In this document: positions 30,942 to 39,998 of the stretch, one piece after another
How positions within the stretch are numbered: the stretch's first letter is position 1
Layout: each line of letters starts with the position of its first letter
Source of the DNA: Pseudomonadota bacterium
Lineage (GTDB): Bacteria > Pseudomonadota > Gammaproteobacteria > JAKAQQ01
Length of the DNA stretch: 64,000 nt
Assembly: GCA_021839245.1 (NCBI GenBank)
Contig: JAKCBQ010000001.1
Coordinates: 137,256-201,255 of the forward strand
Direction: 5' to 3'
The notes under the pieces: generated by a model
Database searches by the model: none
What the model was told of the DNA's origin: nothing
What the model saw: only the letters and a program-made list of their open reading frames with translations
Translations under genes and position numbers: made by a program

Positions 30942-31868
30942 ATGCCGGCGTTAGACCCAGACGTGCTGATGCGCACTGCCGCCTTCGAGCAGGTTCGGCG
31001 CTTAAGCCAATTGCACGATCATCTGACCACGACCGAATTGAAAGCAGGGTTTATCTATGACGGTAGGCGATTTCCTCTCATCAACCCACAGCGCGGCATT
31101 TTCAAGCCGCAGCCCATGCGGTTCCTGCTCTCGATTAAAACCGTCTTTCCCAAGCCCGGCGCCAAAGTCTGGTATGACGACCAGCGCGAGGTGCATCGTC
31201 AAATCTTTGACGGAGAGGAAACCATCGATTATGCCTTCATGGGACAGAATCCGGACTCAGCCGACAACCGTTGGCTTCGTGAGGCATTCGAAAACCAGGT
31301 GCCCATTATTTACTTCCTCGGAATTGCACCTGGACGCTATCAGGCGATCATTCCCGCATTCATCGCCGGGTGGGACGCCCAGGCGTTGAAAGCCTGCGTT
31401 GCATTCGGCCTTGCCGACGAGAGCACATGGATGCTACCGGCCGAGGCGATCGAACGGCGCTATGCGCTGCGCCAAGTAAAACAGCGACTTCATCAGGCCT
31501 CATTCCGCGAAGCCGTCATTTCCGCGTATGGCGGCCGGTGCGCGTTTTCTGGCCTACCGGAACCGTTGCTGTTGGATGCAGCCCATATCATCTCGGACAA
31601 GGACGAGCAGCTCGGGCAGCCGATCGTGCCAAATGGAATCCCGCTTTCCAAAATCCACCATGCGGCGTTCGACGCCCATCTGATCGGTATCGATCCAGAC
31701 TTCCGGATTCATGTTTCCGAACGCCTCCTCGCGCAAACCGACGGGCCCATGCTTGAAGCGCTCAAGGGATTGGATGGGGGGGTCTTGCACCGGCCAAGCC
31801 GACCACAAGATTGGCCAGATCGCGATCGCCTGGCGTTGCGGTTTGAGGCGTTCGTGAAAGCTGCATGA
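30942..31868 (+). CDS. HNH endonuclease, predicted restriction nuclease (COG3440-like)
   Basis: Intact gene of 308 residues. The C-terminal third is an HNH_2-type nuclease: FREAVISAYGGRCAFSGLP, LLLDAAHIISDKDE and IPLSKIHHAAFDAHLIG, giving the C-x2-x-GLP, AAHI and HH-x-AFD signatures. The N-terminal two thirds (INPQRGIFKPQPMRFLLSIK, VPIIYFLGIAPGRYQAIIPA) match the domain that precedes HNH in predicted restriction endonucleases and may sense modified DNA. GGAGG lies eight bases before the ATG at 30942; a GTG at 30924 is less likely. It is the only unbroken large gene in the decayed element. Confidence 0.8.
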   Translation: MPALDPDVLMRTAAFEQVRRLSQLHDHLTTTELKAGFIYDGRRFPLINPQRGIFKPQPMRFLLSIKTVFPKPGAKVWYDDQREVHRQIFDGEETIDYAFMGQNPDSADNRWLREAFENQVPIIYFLGIAPGRYQAIIPAFIAGWDAQALKACVAFGLADESTWMLPAEAIERRYALRQVKQRLHQASFREAVISAYGGRCAFSGLPEPLLLDAAHIISDKDEQLGQPIVPNGIPLSKIHHAAFDAHLIGIDPDFRIHVSERLLAQTDGPMLEALKGLDGGVLHRPSRPQDWPDRDRLALRFEAFVKAA

Positions 31869-32179
31869 TTCCTAAATAGAGTTCTCCTGTGGTTTACAAC
31901 CCGTCAGCCACCGCCTGGACAATTCGCATGGACAAAGTCAGCGACAGCGCGCCCCGATTCGTCAAATCCAGAAGACTTCACCGTCAGTTCGCCAACCAAG
32001 GTATCATCACAAACCCTAATTGGCCCCCATATATGGCGGCATCATTAACCACGACGGAGGAGTCCTTGACCAGCCAGCAAATGGCTCCATAACTGCTGTC
32101 ATGGCCGGGGTCGTGTAGTAAGCGAACTATCATCCTGCACGACGACAACGACCCAATCCCAACCTTGGTCACATCGCTT
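31869..32179. other. Non-coding remnant between HNH gene and integrase
   Basis: About 310 bp, AT-richer than flanking chromosome. Minus-strand reading gives open stretches that may be the shifted, decayed body of the integrase (for example at 31984-32180), but no catalytic motif of tyrosine recombinases (R-HxxR-Y) is visible. Confidence 0.35.
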
Positions 32180-32470
32180 TTAAATTGTGCGGCCTCGTAT
32201 GACCGTTCCCAGGGATACGCGACCCACCCTGCCGTTGTCGTGGCAGTCTTTTTCATAGCGTTCCAGTGCATCGTGCAATGTCGTGCGCTCGCCTCCCGTC
32301 CGATCCTGCCACTCGCCGCGATCCATCGCACCTTCGATCTGCCGTGCCCAGGCGTCCGCCTCGCCTTTGGTGTCGAAAGTGCGGTACTTCGGTCGCTGGC
32401 CGATGCGGATGATCTGCGCCTGCCAAACGGTCTTGCCGCTCGGTCCCAGACGCTTACGAAATGTTGCCAT
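32180..32470 (-). pseudogene. Tyrosine-type site-specific integrase, truncated N-terminus
   Basis: 96 residues before a stop. MATFRKRLG, then QAQIIRIGQRPKYRTFDTKG, EADAWARQIEGAMDRGEW and RTTLHDALERYEKDC match the N-terminal arm and start of the core-binding domain of phage-type integrases. The catalytic domain (about 250 residues more) is missing and the last residues are out of family, indicating a frameshift or deletion. AGGAG stands six bases before the ATG at 32470. It begins about 100 bp past the 3' end of tRNA-Asn and reads away from it, the usual arrangement of an integrative element in a tRNA gene. Confidence 0.75.
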
Positions 32471-32571
32471 AGCCACTCCTTTTGCTATGACTGAACTACG
32501 GCAAGGCTATGGCAAACGCAAGGTGTATGGCAAGCAAGGAGGAGAAACTAACCGTAACTGATTGATTTAAT

Positions 32572-32647
32572 TGGCTCCCCGGGACGGGCTCGAACCGCCG
32601 ACCCGGTGATTAACAGTCACCTGCTCTACCAACTGAGCTACCGGGGA
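32572..32647 (-). tRNA. tRNA-Asn (anticodon GTT)
   Basis: Seventy-six nucleotides on the minus strand, with acceptor stem TCCCCGG / CCGGGGA, D arm GCTCAGTTGGTAGAGC, anticodon stem-loop around CTGTTAA (GTT reads AAC/AAU), T arm GGTTCGAGCC, and encoded CCA at the 3' end. All four stems pair by eye. It is the attachment site of the decayed element to its left: the integrase remnant starts about 100 bp from the 3' end. Confidence 0.96.
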
Positions 32648-32826
32648 AGCCGACGTCCCTCTGATCTCTTCATCTTCGGGCTTCCTGCCCTCAGGCCCCC
32701 TATTTTACGACACGTTCCTTGCGCTTGCCACGTGTCTGCAGCCCTGAACCAAGCTCTCTCAGGCAAGTTCAGGGGCTGCACGATGGACCTGATATGATCA
32801 GCCTCAGCTCCACGGAGACCATCTTG

Positions 32827-33489
32827 ATGTCCTCCCCCGCCCCCCTCCTCCTCCACGGCACGAGCTTCCGATGCCGTTACGGCCTTCTGACCCTGACCGT
32901 GCAAGGCGGGAAGATCAAAAGTCTTGATTGCACGGTTGGCCGAAACGTCCGTAAGTCCTCGAGCCTCTCTCCGGATCCGGATGCGCTCTCCCCGCTCGTG
33001 GACAGAATTCTCTCTTACCTCGAAGGGAAGCCGTTTGAAGACCTCCCTCTCGAGCCCGAGGGAACACCTTTCCAAAAGAAAGTCTGGGAAGCCCTCCGGC
33101 GGATTCCCAGGGGGCAGGTGGCAAGCTACGCCGAAGTGGCGCACGCCATCGGTCTCCCGTCCGGAGCGCGGGCGGTCGCACAGGCCTGTGGGGCCAATCC
33201 CATCATCTTTCTCATCCCGTGCCACAGGGTCGTGGCCTCCGACGGGACACTGGGGGGGTACGGACCTGGCTTGAGACTCAAGGCCAGCGTGCTCGGCGAC
33301 GAAGGCGTGCGCATCGAGAAGCGCGGAACCCTGTGGACGATCGCAGGGATGTACAACTCCGCTCGTGCGGCAAGCAAACACGATTCCTTGGCTCAGAGAT
33401 TGGGCGTCAGCGACGCTTGGGATCGACGAGAAAGCGAAGCTTCTCGCCGAGATAGTCGCGAAACTCCTCGCGCACCTCGTCGTGTGTGA
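32827..33489 (+). CDS. ogt: Methylated-DNA--[protein]-cysteine S-methyltransferase
   Basis: Suicide repair protein that takes the methyl group from O6-methylguanine onto its own Cys. The 220-residue product has TPFQKKVWEALRRIPRGQV, SYAEVAHAIGLPSGARAVAQA, and the active site IPCHRVVASDGTLGGYGPGL with Cys as acceptor. The ATG at 32827 has GGAGA nine bases upstream; ATG at 32794 or 32719 would add family-unlike residues. About 50 residues after GVRIEKR are unlike the family and overlap the convergent galU by 83 bp, so the natural end may be an extended tail. Confidence 0.9.
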   Translation: MSSPAPLLLHGTSFRCRYGLLTLTVQGGKIKSLDCTVGRNVRKSSSLSPDPDALSPLVDRILSYLEGKPFEDLPLEPEGTPFQKKVWEALRRIPRGQVASYAEVAHAIGLPSGARAVAQACGANPIIFLIPCHRVVASDGTLGGYGPGLRLKASVLGDEGVRIEKRGTLWTIAGMYNSARAASKHDSLAQRLGVSDAWDRRESEASRRDSRETPRAPRRV

Positions 33490-34315
33490 GCCCGTATTCG
33501 ACGCAAGCCTGAAGGTAGCCGATCTTCGATCCGCAGTCGAACCGTCGTCCGTCGAAGACCGTGCCGTGAAGGGGGGCACGCGCAATCGCTCTTGAGAGGG
33601 CATCGGTGAGCTGAATTTCGCCGCCGACCCCCGGTTCGAGCCCCTGAAGGGCTTCGAGAACCTCGAAGGTCAGAAGATAACGGCCGATCACCCCAAGCCG
33701 TGAGTAGGCCTCGCCCATCCGGGGCTTTTCCTGAAGTCTCCGGACGCGCACCGTGCGATCGTCCACGGCCTCGGGGTCGACGATCCCGTAGCGGGAAACC
33801 TCGCTCTCCTCAACCGATTCGAGCGCCAGGACCGGCCCCGCGGTGCGGGCGTGGATGGCCTTCATCGTCTCCAGAAGAGCACCGCTCTCCTCCTCCCCGT
33901 AAAGAAGATCGTCGGCCAGGAGAACATAAAAGGGATCTTTGCCGAGGATCGGCGCCGCGCACGCAATCGCGTGTCCGAGGCCCAGAGGGTGGCTCTGGCG
34001 AATGTAGACACAATGCACCGATTCGGGAACGATGCTCTCAAGGAGCGCCAGTTTTTCCCTGTCCCCGCGGTCTTCGAGTGCGCGCTCGAGTTCGTACGAG
34101 CGGTCGAAGTGATCCGAGATTGCGTTTTTGGTTCGGCTCGTCACGAACACGAGAAGTTCCGCACCGGCGCGAACGGCTTCCTCGACCGCGTACTGCACGA
34201 GCGGTTTGTCAACGATCGGGAGCATCTCTTTCGGGGTCGCCTTGGTGGCGGGAAGAAAACGCGTCCCGAGGCCGGCCACCGGGAAAACGGCCGTGCGGAC
34301 CCGAACCTCAGACAC
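33407..34315 (-). CDS. galU: UTP--glucose-1-phosphate uridylyltransferase
   Basis: Makes UDP-glucose for LPS core, capsule and glycogen/trehalose routes. The 302-residue product has the nucleotidyltransferase signature FPVAGLGTRFLPATKATPKE, then IRQSHPLGLGHAIACAAP, LLADDLLYGEE, RYGIVDPE and RLQEKPRMGEAYSRLGVIGRY; length equals E. coli GalU. It starts eight bases inside the end of lapB (34315 against 34308), so it is the last gene of cmk/rpsA-ihfB-lapA-lapB-galU. Its 3' end overlaps ogt. Confidence 0.96.
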   Translation of the reverse strand: MSEVRVRTAVFPVAGLGTRFLPATKATPKEMLPIVDKPLVQYAVEEAVRAGAELLVFVTSRTKNAISDHFDRSYELERALEDRGDREKLALLESIVPESVHCVYIRQSHPLGLGHAIACAAPILGKDPFYVLLADDLLYGEEESGALLETMKAIHARTAGPVLALESVEESEVSRYGIVDPEAVDDRTVRVRRLQEKPRMGEAYSRLGVIGRYLLTFEVLEALQGLEPGVGGEIQLTDALSRAIARAPLHGTVFDGRRFDCGSKIGYLQACVEYGLTHDEVREEFRDYLGEKLRFLVDPKRR

Positions 34316-35591
34316 GTGTCCGCCTCTCGAGGCGAACGAGCGGGTGGACGTTCGGCGGCGGGGGCGAACGGCCGAGAACGGCCGGAACCGATGAGGGATC
34401 CGCCTGCGCCCGGGTTCCTTCCTCGCCTATCCACTCGAAATGCGGAAGAAGTGAGGACCATTTTCGGCAGCTCGGGCACTGCCAGCTCTCTTGGTGGAGT
34501 GTGTATCCGCAGTGAAGACAACGGAAACGGAGTGATCGGACGAGAAGCGGGCGGAGACGAAGCGGAAGATCTTCCGGGATCGGACCGTCCGCCCACGATT
34601 CGGGCAGGAGGCCCAAAAGCACCAGGCTTGTCGCGAGCGCGGGATGGGCCTCAAGAAATATATGAAGCCAGCGGTGCGCGTGCTCAGCGTCGACCCCCGG
34701 ATCAATCAGCGCGGCGCACGCCACCGACTGGCGCTCGGCGGTGGAGACCGATTCGAGCCGTTCGAGGAGGCGGAGGAGGCCGCGACGGTCCTCGAGACGT
34801 CGAAACGTCGCGTAACATTCGGGATAGGTGGCGAAGGCAAAGCGGAGATCGGCCCAGAAGGCCTGCTCGAAGCGGTCGAGAGCCCGACGGTCGTCACCTT
34901 GACCGAGCGCGATCCGCCCGAGGGCGAGGTGCGCCCGAAGACAACGCGAATCGTGCGCGACCGCTTCGTGGTAGAGACGGGCCGCCTCGTGGGTGTGTCC
35001 GAGCCGCTGGGCGCGCTCCGCCGCTTCACAACGGTAATGCGCCAGGATGGGGTCGAGGGTTTCGGCGCTTTCGCTCGCCAAGCGGACCGCCGTGGCGTAG
35101 GCCTCATCCCAAGCGCTCTGGTATTCGTAGATCGTGAGAAGACGTCCGAGAGCGCGAACGCCGTAGGTGGAATCCCGGGCGATATCCTTGAGAAGCGTCT
35201 CCGCCCGGTCGTGGAGGCCCGCCGAAAGGTAGTCGCAGGCCAGCTCATAGAGAGCGCGGACGTGGAGGGAACGCGGGAGGTCGGGCCGCGCAATGAAGTT
35301 CTGATGAATGCGGATGGAGCGCTCGAGCTCACCGCGGCGGCGGAAGAGATGGGCCAGCGCAAACTGCACCTCGTGCGCTTCCGGTACGGTCTCGGCAAGA
35401 CGGAGGAAAACCTCGAGCGCCCGGTCGGTCTCGTCATTGAGAAGCAACCCCAGCCCTTCGAGTGAGCGGCGCATCGTGCGCGTTAGTCGTCGACCCGACC
35501 GCCGCCGTCGACGTCGGGTGCGGCCCCAAACCACGATCACGGCAAGAAGCAAAAGAAAAAAAAGGACGGCCAGCGTCGGGGTAAAGTTCAC
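34308..35591 (-). CDS. lapB: Lipopolysaccharide assembly protein LapB (YciM)
   Basis: Membrane-anchored TPR protein that steers FtsH degradation of LpxC and so sets LPS level. The 427-residue product has an N-terminal span (about 5-22), a basic region, about nine TPR helices (for example FALAHLFRRRGELERSIRIH and ALGRIALGQGDDRRALDRF), and a C-terminal rubredoxin-like zinc ribbon CLHCGY...CPSC. The start is the GTG at 35591, with AAGGAGG eight bases upstream and GTGA overlap with lapA; the frame is open 106 codons further upstream but antisense to lapA. Confidence 0.94.
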   Translation of the reverse strand: MNFTPTLAVLFFLLLLAVIVVWGRTRRRRRRSGRRLTRTMRRSLEGLGLLLNDETDRALEVFLRLAETVPEAHEVQFALAHLFRRRGELERSIRIHQNFIARPDLPRSLHVRALYELACDYLSAGLHDRAETLLKDIARDSTYGVRALGRLLTIYEYQSAWDEAYATAVRLASESAETLDPILAHYRCEAAERAQRLGHTHEAARLYHEAVAHDSRCLRAHLALGRIALGQGDDRRALDRFEQAFWADLRFAFATYPECYATFRRLEDRRGLLRLLERLESVSTAERQSVACAALIDPGVDAEHAHRWLHIFLEAHPALATSLVLLGLLPESWADGPIPEDLPLRLRPLLVRSLRFRCLHCGYTLHQESWQCPSCRKWSSLLPHFEWIGEEGTRAQADPSSVPAVLGRSPPPPNVHPLVRLERRTRV

Positions 35592-35926
35592 GGGTCCGCC
35601 TCCTTGCGGTCCGCTTCTCCCGAACGTCCCACGAGACGGGCGTGGCGGTGTTGGAGAAGGTGGTAACGGAGACGCCAACCCCACCAACGCGGAACGACAA
35701 CCAACAACGTCAGAAGGACGCCGACGAGAAACGCCGTGAAAATCGCCAACGCCATCGGAAGATGGACGATCCAGTGGGTAAAACGGACGGCGACCGTTTG
35801 GCGGTTTTCGAGAGTGAACACCCAAGCGGCAACGACGAACGCCAGGGCAATGAGGGTTGTGACGAGACGACGAAGGCCGTGTAGGGCGCGAAGAACACCC
35901 GACGGACACCGGGGTTCATTGTTCAC
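35588..35926 (-). CDS. lapA: Lipopolysaccharide assembly protein LapA
   Basis: Small inner-membrane partner of LapB (DUF1049). The 112-residue product has two spans at about 22-42 (VTTLIALAFVVAAWVFTLEN) and 57-78 (MALAIFTAFLVGVLLTLLVV) with a short loop NRQTVAVRFTHW between, and a basic tail. The loop and VFTLEN match the family pattern. It lies 36 bp after ihfB and overlaps lapB by four bases. Confidence 0.9.
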   Translation of the reverse strand: MNNEPRCPSGVLRALHGLRRLVTTLIALAFVVAAWVFTLENRQTVAVRFTHWIVHLPMALAIFTAFLVGVLLTLLVVVPRWWGWRLRYHLLQHRHARLVGRSGEADRKEADP

Positions 35927-35962
35927 GATCCCCGCTCCGCGTGCACGGGGGGTTCGTGCGGT

Positions 35963-36319
35963 TCAGTCCTTGATGGGGACACGGTTCTTCTCGATGCGGC
36001 GTCGAAGCAAACGACCCGGGCGGAAGTGCGGCACGTAGCGCCCACCGAGCGCCACAGGCTCCCCGTTACGTGGATTGCGCCCGAGGATGGGCCGGTAATA
36101 GTGCAGACAAAAAGAGCCGAAACCGCGGATCTCGATGACCCGGGCCTCGGCCAACGCTTCGGTCATGACCTCGAGGACGACGCGAACGGCCTCCGCGACG
36201 TCCTCGGGTGGTGTGTGGGGGAAACGGGCCATGACACGGGCGATGACATCGTTACGGGTGAGGCCGCCGTTCGCGGCCTCCTCGATGTCTTCGGTATCGA
36301 CGGCCTTCCCCGCTGTCAT
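35963..36319 (-). CDS. ihfB: Integration host factor, beta subunit
   Basis: DNA-bending nucleoid protein (HU/IHF family), partner of IHF alpha. Of 118 residues, about 20 at the N-terminus (to NGG) exceed E. coli IhfB; then [41 protein letters not shown] with the conserved proline-tip arm, and [14 protein letters not shown]. The ATG at 36319 overlaps the rpsA stop as ATGA, as in gammaproteobacterial cmk-rpsA-ihfB. Confidence 0.94.
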   Translation of the reverse strand: MTAGKAVDTEDIEEAANGGLTRNDVIARVMARFPHTPPEDVAEAVRVVLEVMTEALAEARVIEIRGFGSFCLHYYRPILGRNPRNGEPVALGGRYVPHFRPGRLLRRRIEKNRVPIKD

Positions 36320-38028
36320 TCGCGCGTGTCCTCGCTGTCGCTGGCGTCGGTTTCACGATTGACCATGAGTGATTTCATCATATCGCCCAGGGTGGTACCT
36401 CCCTCGCCCCCTCCGTTGCGGCCGGCCAGAGCATCGAGCGCCTGGGCCTCTTCGCGGGCTTCAAGCGCGCGGACGGACAGCGAGATCGCGTGACGCTTGC
36501 GGTCGGCCCCTACGACAAGAGCTTCCAGCGGATCGCCGACGTGAAGAATTGTGCGCGCATCCTCGACCCGATCGCGGGAGATGTCGGACGCACGGATGTA
36601 GCCGTCCACACCGTCTCCGAGATCGACGTCCGCGCCACGGGCATCGACAGCTTTGATAACGCCCGTGACCGTCGCTCCCTTGCCGTGCTGGTTCATGTAG
36701 GCGGTGATCGGATCTTTTTCGAGCTGTTTGACGCCGAGCGAAATCCGCTCGCGCTCGGCGTCCACGCCGAGGAGAACCGCTTCGATCTCATCTCCCTTCT
36801 TGTAGTTGCGGATCACTTCCTCACCGGGCTTCTCCCAACTGATGTCGGAAATGTGCACGAGTCCGTCGATCCCTCCTTCCAGGCCGACAAAGATGCCAAA
36901 ATCGGTAATCGATTTGATTTTTCCGCTGATGTGTTCGCCTTTCGCATGGTTGTTGGCAAAATCAAGCCAGGGGTTGGAGGTGCACTGTTTCATGCCCAGA
37001 GAAATACGGCGGCGCTCCTCGTCGATCTCGAGCACCATGACCTCGATCTCGTCGCCGATATGCACAACTTTGGACGGATTGATGTTGCGGGTCGTCCAAT
37101 CCATCTCCGAGAGATGCACGAGGCCTTCGACGCCGGGTTCGATCTCGACGAAGCAGCCGTACTCGGTCACGTTGGTCACGCGGCCGAACGTCCGGCTTGC
37201 CACCGGATGCCGGCGGGCGATGTCGATCCAGGGATCTTCGCCGAGCTGCTTGAGTCCGAGAGAGACACGGTTGCGTTCCCGGTCGTAGCGAAGAACTTTG
37301 ACCTCGAGTTCTTGACCGACGCTCACCACTTCCGAAGGATTGCGCACACGACGCCAGGCCATGTCCGTGATGTGCAGAAGCCCGTCGACACCGCCGAGAT
37401 CCACGAACGCGCCGTAGTCGGTCAGGTTCTTGACGACCCCCTTGAGAATCGCCCCCTCGACGATCTGCGAGCTCAGCGCCTCGCGTTCGGCCCCGCCCTC
37501 GGCTTCAACCACCGCGCGGCGTGAGACGACGACATTGTTTCGCTTCTGGTCGAATTTGATGATCTTGAATTGAAGCGGACGCCCTTCCAGGAAGGTGGCG
37601 TCGCGAACGGGCCGGACATCGACGAGAGAGCCCGGGAGAAACGCCCGGACCCCGTTGAGATCGGCGGTGAAGCCGCCCTTGACCTTGCCGTTGATCACGC
37701 CGGTGACGACCGCGCCGTCACGAAACGCCGTCTCAAGTTCGGACCAGGCCCGAAGCCTCTTCGCGCGCTCGTGAGAAAGGCGGGTTTCGCCCATCCCGTC
37801 TTCAATGGCGTCAAGCGCGACGTCGACGACATCGCCCGGCTGCACTTCAACCGTCCCGTCAGGGCCGCGGAACTGTTCAACGGGGATGACCCCCTCGGAC
37901 TTGAGGCCGGCGCGAACGACGACCATTTCGGGGCCGACACTGACGACCTCGGCCTTGATGATGCTCCCCGGTGTGAGCTGTGACTGGGCGAGAGATTCCT
38001 CGAGCAGTTCGGCAAAAGATTCGGACAT
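36316..38028 (-). CDS. rpsA: 30S ribosomal protein S1
   Basis: Six S1 (OB-fold) domains that bind mRNA at the ribosome. The 570-residue product begins [12 protein letters not shown] as in E. coli TESFAQLFEESL, so the ATG at 38028 is taken and not a TTG at 38046. Domains start near 24, 110, 195 ([20 protein letters not shown]), 283 ([19 protein letters not shown]), 370 ([19 protein letters not shown]) and 457. Length matches E. coli (557). It lies 129 bp after cmk and overlaps ihfB. Confidence 0.97.
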   Translation of the reverse strand: MSESFAELLEESLAQSQLTPGSIIKAEVVSVGPEMVVVRAGLKSEGVIPVEQFRGPDGTVEVQPGDVVDVALDAIEDGMGETRLSHERAKRLRAWSELETAFRDGAVVTGVINGKVKGGFTADLNGVRAFLPGSLVDVRPVRDATFLEGRPLQFKIIKFDQKRNNVVVSRRAVVEAEGGAEREALSSQIVEGAILKGVVKNLTDYGAFVDLGGVDGLLHITDMAWRRVRNPSEVVSVGQELEVKVLRYDRERNRVSLGLKQLGEDPWIDIARRHPVASRTFGRVTNVTEYGCFVEIEPGVEGLVHLSEMDWTTRNINPSKVVHIGDEIEVMVLEIDEERRRISLGMKQCTSNPWLDFANNHAKGEHISGKIKSITDFGIFVGLEGGIDGLVHISDISWEKPGEEVIRNYKKGDEIEAVLLGVDAERERISLGVKQLEKDPITAYMNQHGKGATVTGVIKAVDARGADVDLGDGVDGYIRASDISRDRVEDARTILHVGDPLEALVVGADRKRHAISLSVRALEAREEAQALDALAGRNGGGEGGTTLGDMMKSLMVNRETDASDSEDTRE

Positions 38029-38157
38029 GAATGATGTGACCTTCAAAGTGATTGACCCAAGCGCAGCAAGCGCCGGGCGGGTTAGGGCACCTTCTCCAGT
38101 TCCTTTGGGGACGGCACGGGGGTGATGATGGCGAAGCGGTCTCCTCTCACTCCGTCC

Positions 38158-38856
38158 TTACGTTCGTTCGTTCTTTCCTCCCGGCAAGCCCATGCCGCCG
38201 AGCCGATCGAGCACTTCGGTGACGAGCTCGCCCACCGTACGCTCGGTGGAATCGAGCACAAAAGCCCCTTCCGCCGGGCGCAACGGAGCCGTCTCGCGAC
38301 CGCAGTCGCGCCGATCACGGGTCCGAATGGCCTCCGTAAGCGCGTCTAAATTAACACGAACACCGCTTGCGCTCAACTGCCGCCAGCGGCGTTCGGCCCG
38401 GATCTCGGGGCTGGCGACCAAAAAGACCTTGAGCCGGGCTTCGGGGAAAACCACCGTTCCCATGTCGCGACCCTCCGCGACGAGGCCGGGCAAGCGAAGG
38501 CAGGCGCGTTGAAGAGGAAGGAGACGGGCGCGGACCTCGGGACGGGCGGCCACCCTCGAAGCCAGTTCACCGAGATCTTCCCCCCCGAGCTCGGCGGTGA
38601 GATCACGTGAACCCAGGAAGAGATGCCAACGCTTCGTGACGTCTTCGAAACGCAGATTGTCGAGCCCGCGCCGAACCGTCTCCTCGTCGATACGGCCCTC
38701 GTGCTCATGCGCGAGCACCCAGGCCAATCCCCGGTAAGCCAGGCCGCTGTCGAGACAATACCAATCCAATCGTTCCGCCAGCGCCCGGGCCAGCGTTCCT
38801 TTCCCCGAGGCCCCGGGACCGTCGATGCTGACGACGGGGATCGGTGTGTCCGTCAC
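38158..38856 (-). CDS. cmk: Cytidylate kinase
   Basis: Phosphorylates CMP and dCMP. The 232-residue product has a P loop DGPGASGKGT (12-21), the CMP-binding YCLDSGLAYRGLA, and VAEGRDMGTVVFPEA with the conserved GRD; the C-terminus is slightly longer than E. coli Cmk (227). Its GTG start overlaps the hisC stop as GTGA. The position before rpsA-ihfB is conserved in gammaproteobacteria. Confidence 0.95.
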   Translation of the reverse strand: MTDTPIPVVSIDGPGASGKGTLARALAERLDWYCLDSGLAYRGLAWVLAHEHEGRIDEETVRRGLDNLRFEDVTKRWHLFLGSRDLTAELGGEDLGELASRVAARPEVRARLLPLQRACLRLPGLVAEGRDMGTVVFPEARLKVFLVASPEIRAERRWRQLSASGVRVNLDALTEAIRTRDRRDCGRETAPLRPAEGAFVLDSTERTVGELVTEVLDRLGGMGLPGGKNERT

Positions 38857-39998
38857 GAACGCGCTTCCTCCGCCGCGAGCGGGAGCCGCTCGCAGGCTTC
38901 GAGGAGAAGATCGTTTTCTTCCCGCGTGCCGATCGTGATCCGAAGATAGGCGTCGATGCCTGGGCCGCGCAGGGGGCGCACGATGATCCCGGAACGGAAG
39001 AGATCCGCACAGACGCGCGCGGCCGGAAGCGGTGGACGGACGGTGAGGAAATTGGTGGCCGAGGGAAGGACGCGCCAGCCGCGGCGGGTGAGCTCGGCGG
39101 CGAGACGCGGTCGCTCGCCGAGGACATGCTCGCGACTGCGGCGGTAATGCTCACCGTCGCTCCAGGCCACCTCTCCGAGGGCCAGCGCCGGGGCCGAGAC
39201 GGCGAACGGCAAGCGGATGCGGTTCACGAGCGAGGCCGCTTCGGGGTGCATGACCCCAAAGCCCAGGCGTGCGCCGGCCAAGCCATAGATTTTCGAGAAC
39301 GTCCGGGTCACCACGAGATTCGGATGGCGGGCAAGAAGCGGCAGGGCCGTCGCGGCGTCGGGATCCTCAACGTAGTCGATGTACGCTTCGTCGACGACCA
39401 CCAGGACATCGGGCGGTACGGTTTCGAGGAGGCGGGCGATCGTGGAGCGGGGGAGCACGCAGCCCACCGGGTTGTTGGGATTGTCCAGGAAGAGAATCCC
39501 CGCCCCCTGCGCCGTGCGTTCGGCGAGGGCCTCGGGGTCGTGCGCGAACGGACGGGGATCATCCTCCGGGCGCGAGGGAGCGAGGCTCAGCGGAGCCTCC
39601 GCCGCGTGAATGACGATCCGGTACGTCGGAAACGTGATGGTCGAGATGACCCCGGCGCGTTCGCGCCCGAGAAAGGTCTGAGCGAGCCAGCTGAAGAGAA
39701 GATCCGATCCCCCCGCGAGGACGATGCCCTCGAGCGGGACCCCGAGCCGCCGTGCGATCGCCTCGCGGAGCCGTCTTCCCAACGGGTCGGGATAGAGACC
39801 GAGCGATTCGTAGATCCGATCCCCGATCTCGCGGACCCGAGGGCTCGGGCCGAAGGGATTTTCGTTGGAGGCCAGTTTGACGACCCGATGTTCGCGCCGC
39901 ACCTCGGCAGGAAGATCGTCCGCAGAAAGCCCGGGCTCGTAGGCGCGACTCTGAAGGACACCGGGCTGAGGCGAAGGAGCGAACCGGGGATCAGCCAT
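38853..39998 (-). CDS. hisC: Histidinol-phosphate aminotransferase
   Basis: PLP enzyme (fold type I) converting imidazole-acetol-phosphate with glutamate to histidinol phosphate; relatives in this locus also act on phenylpyruvate or prephenate. The 381-residue product has KLASNENPFGPSPRV, YPDPLGRRLREAI, LDNPNNPVG, VVDEAYIDY, and TFSKIYGLAGARLGFG with the Schiff-base Lys. It starts eight bases inside serC and runs into cmk. Both pheA (upstream) and tyrA/aroA (downstream), normal in this locus, are missing, so its in vivo substrate is open. Confidence 0.92.
   Translation of the reverse strand: MADPRFAPSPQPGVLQSRAYEPGLSADDLPAEVRREHRVVKLASNENPFGPSPRVREIGDRIYESLGLYPDPLGRRLREAIARRLGVPLEGIVLAGGSDLLFSWLAQTFLGRERAGVISTITFPTYRIVIHAAEAPLSLAPSRPEDDPRPFAHDPEALAERTAQGAGILFLDNPNNPVGCVLPRSTIARLLETVPPDVLVVVDEAYIDYVEDPDAATALPLLARHPNLVVTRTFSKIYGLAGARLGFGVMHPEAASLVNRIRLPFAVSAPALALGEVAWSDGEHYRRSREHVLGERPRLAAELTRRGWRVLPSATNFLTVRPPLPAARVCADLFRSGIIVRPLRGPGIDAYLRITIGTREENDLLLEACERLPLAAEEARS

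Noticed and set aside
31889..32092. Small plus-strand frame after the HNH gene
   Set aside because: No SD and no recognisable domain; lies in decayed sequence.
34308..35909. Longer lapB start, extending over lapA
   Set aside because: GTG at 35591 has a strong SD and the GTGA overlap; the extra 106 residues are antifamily and lie in lapA.
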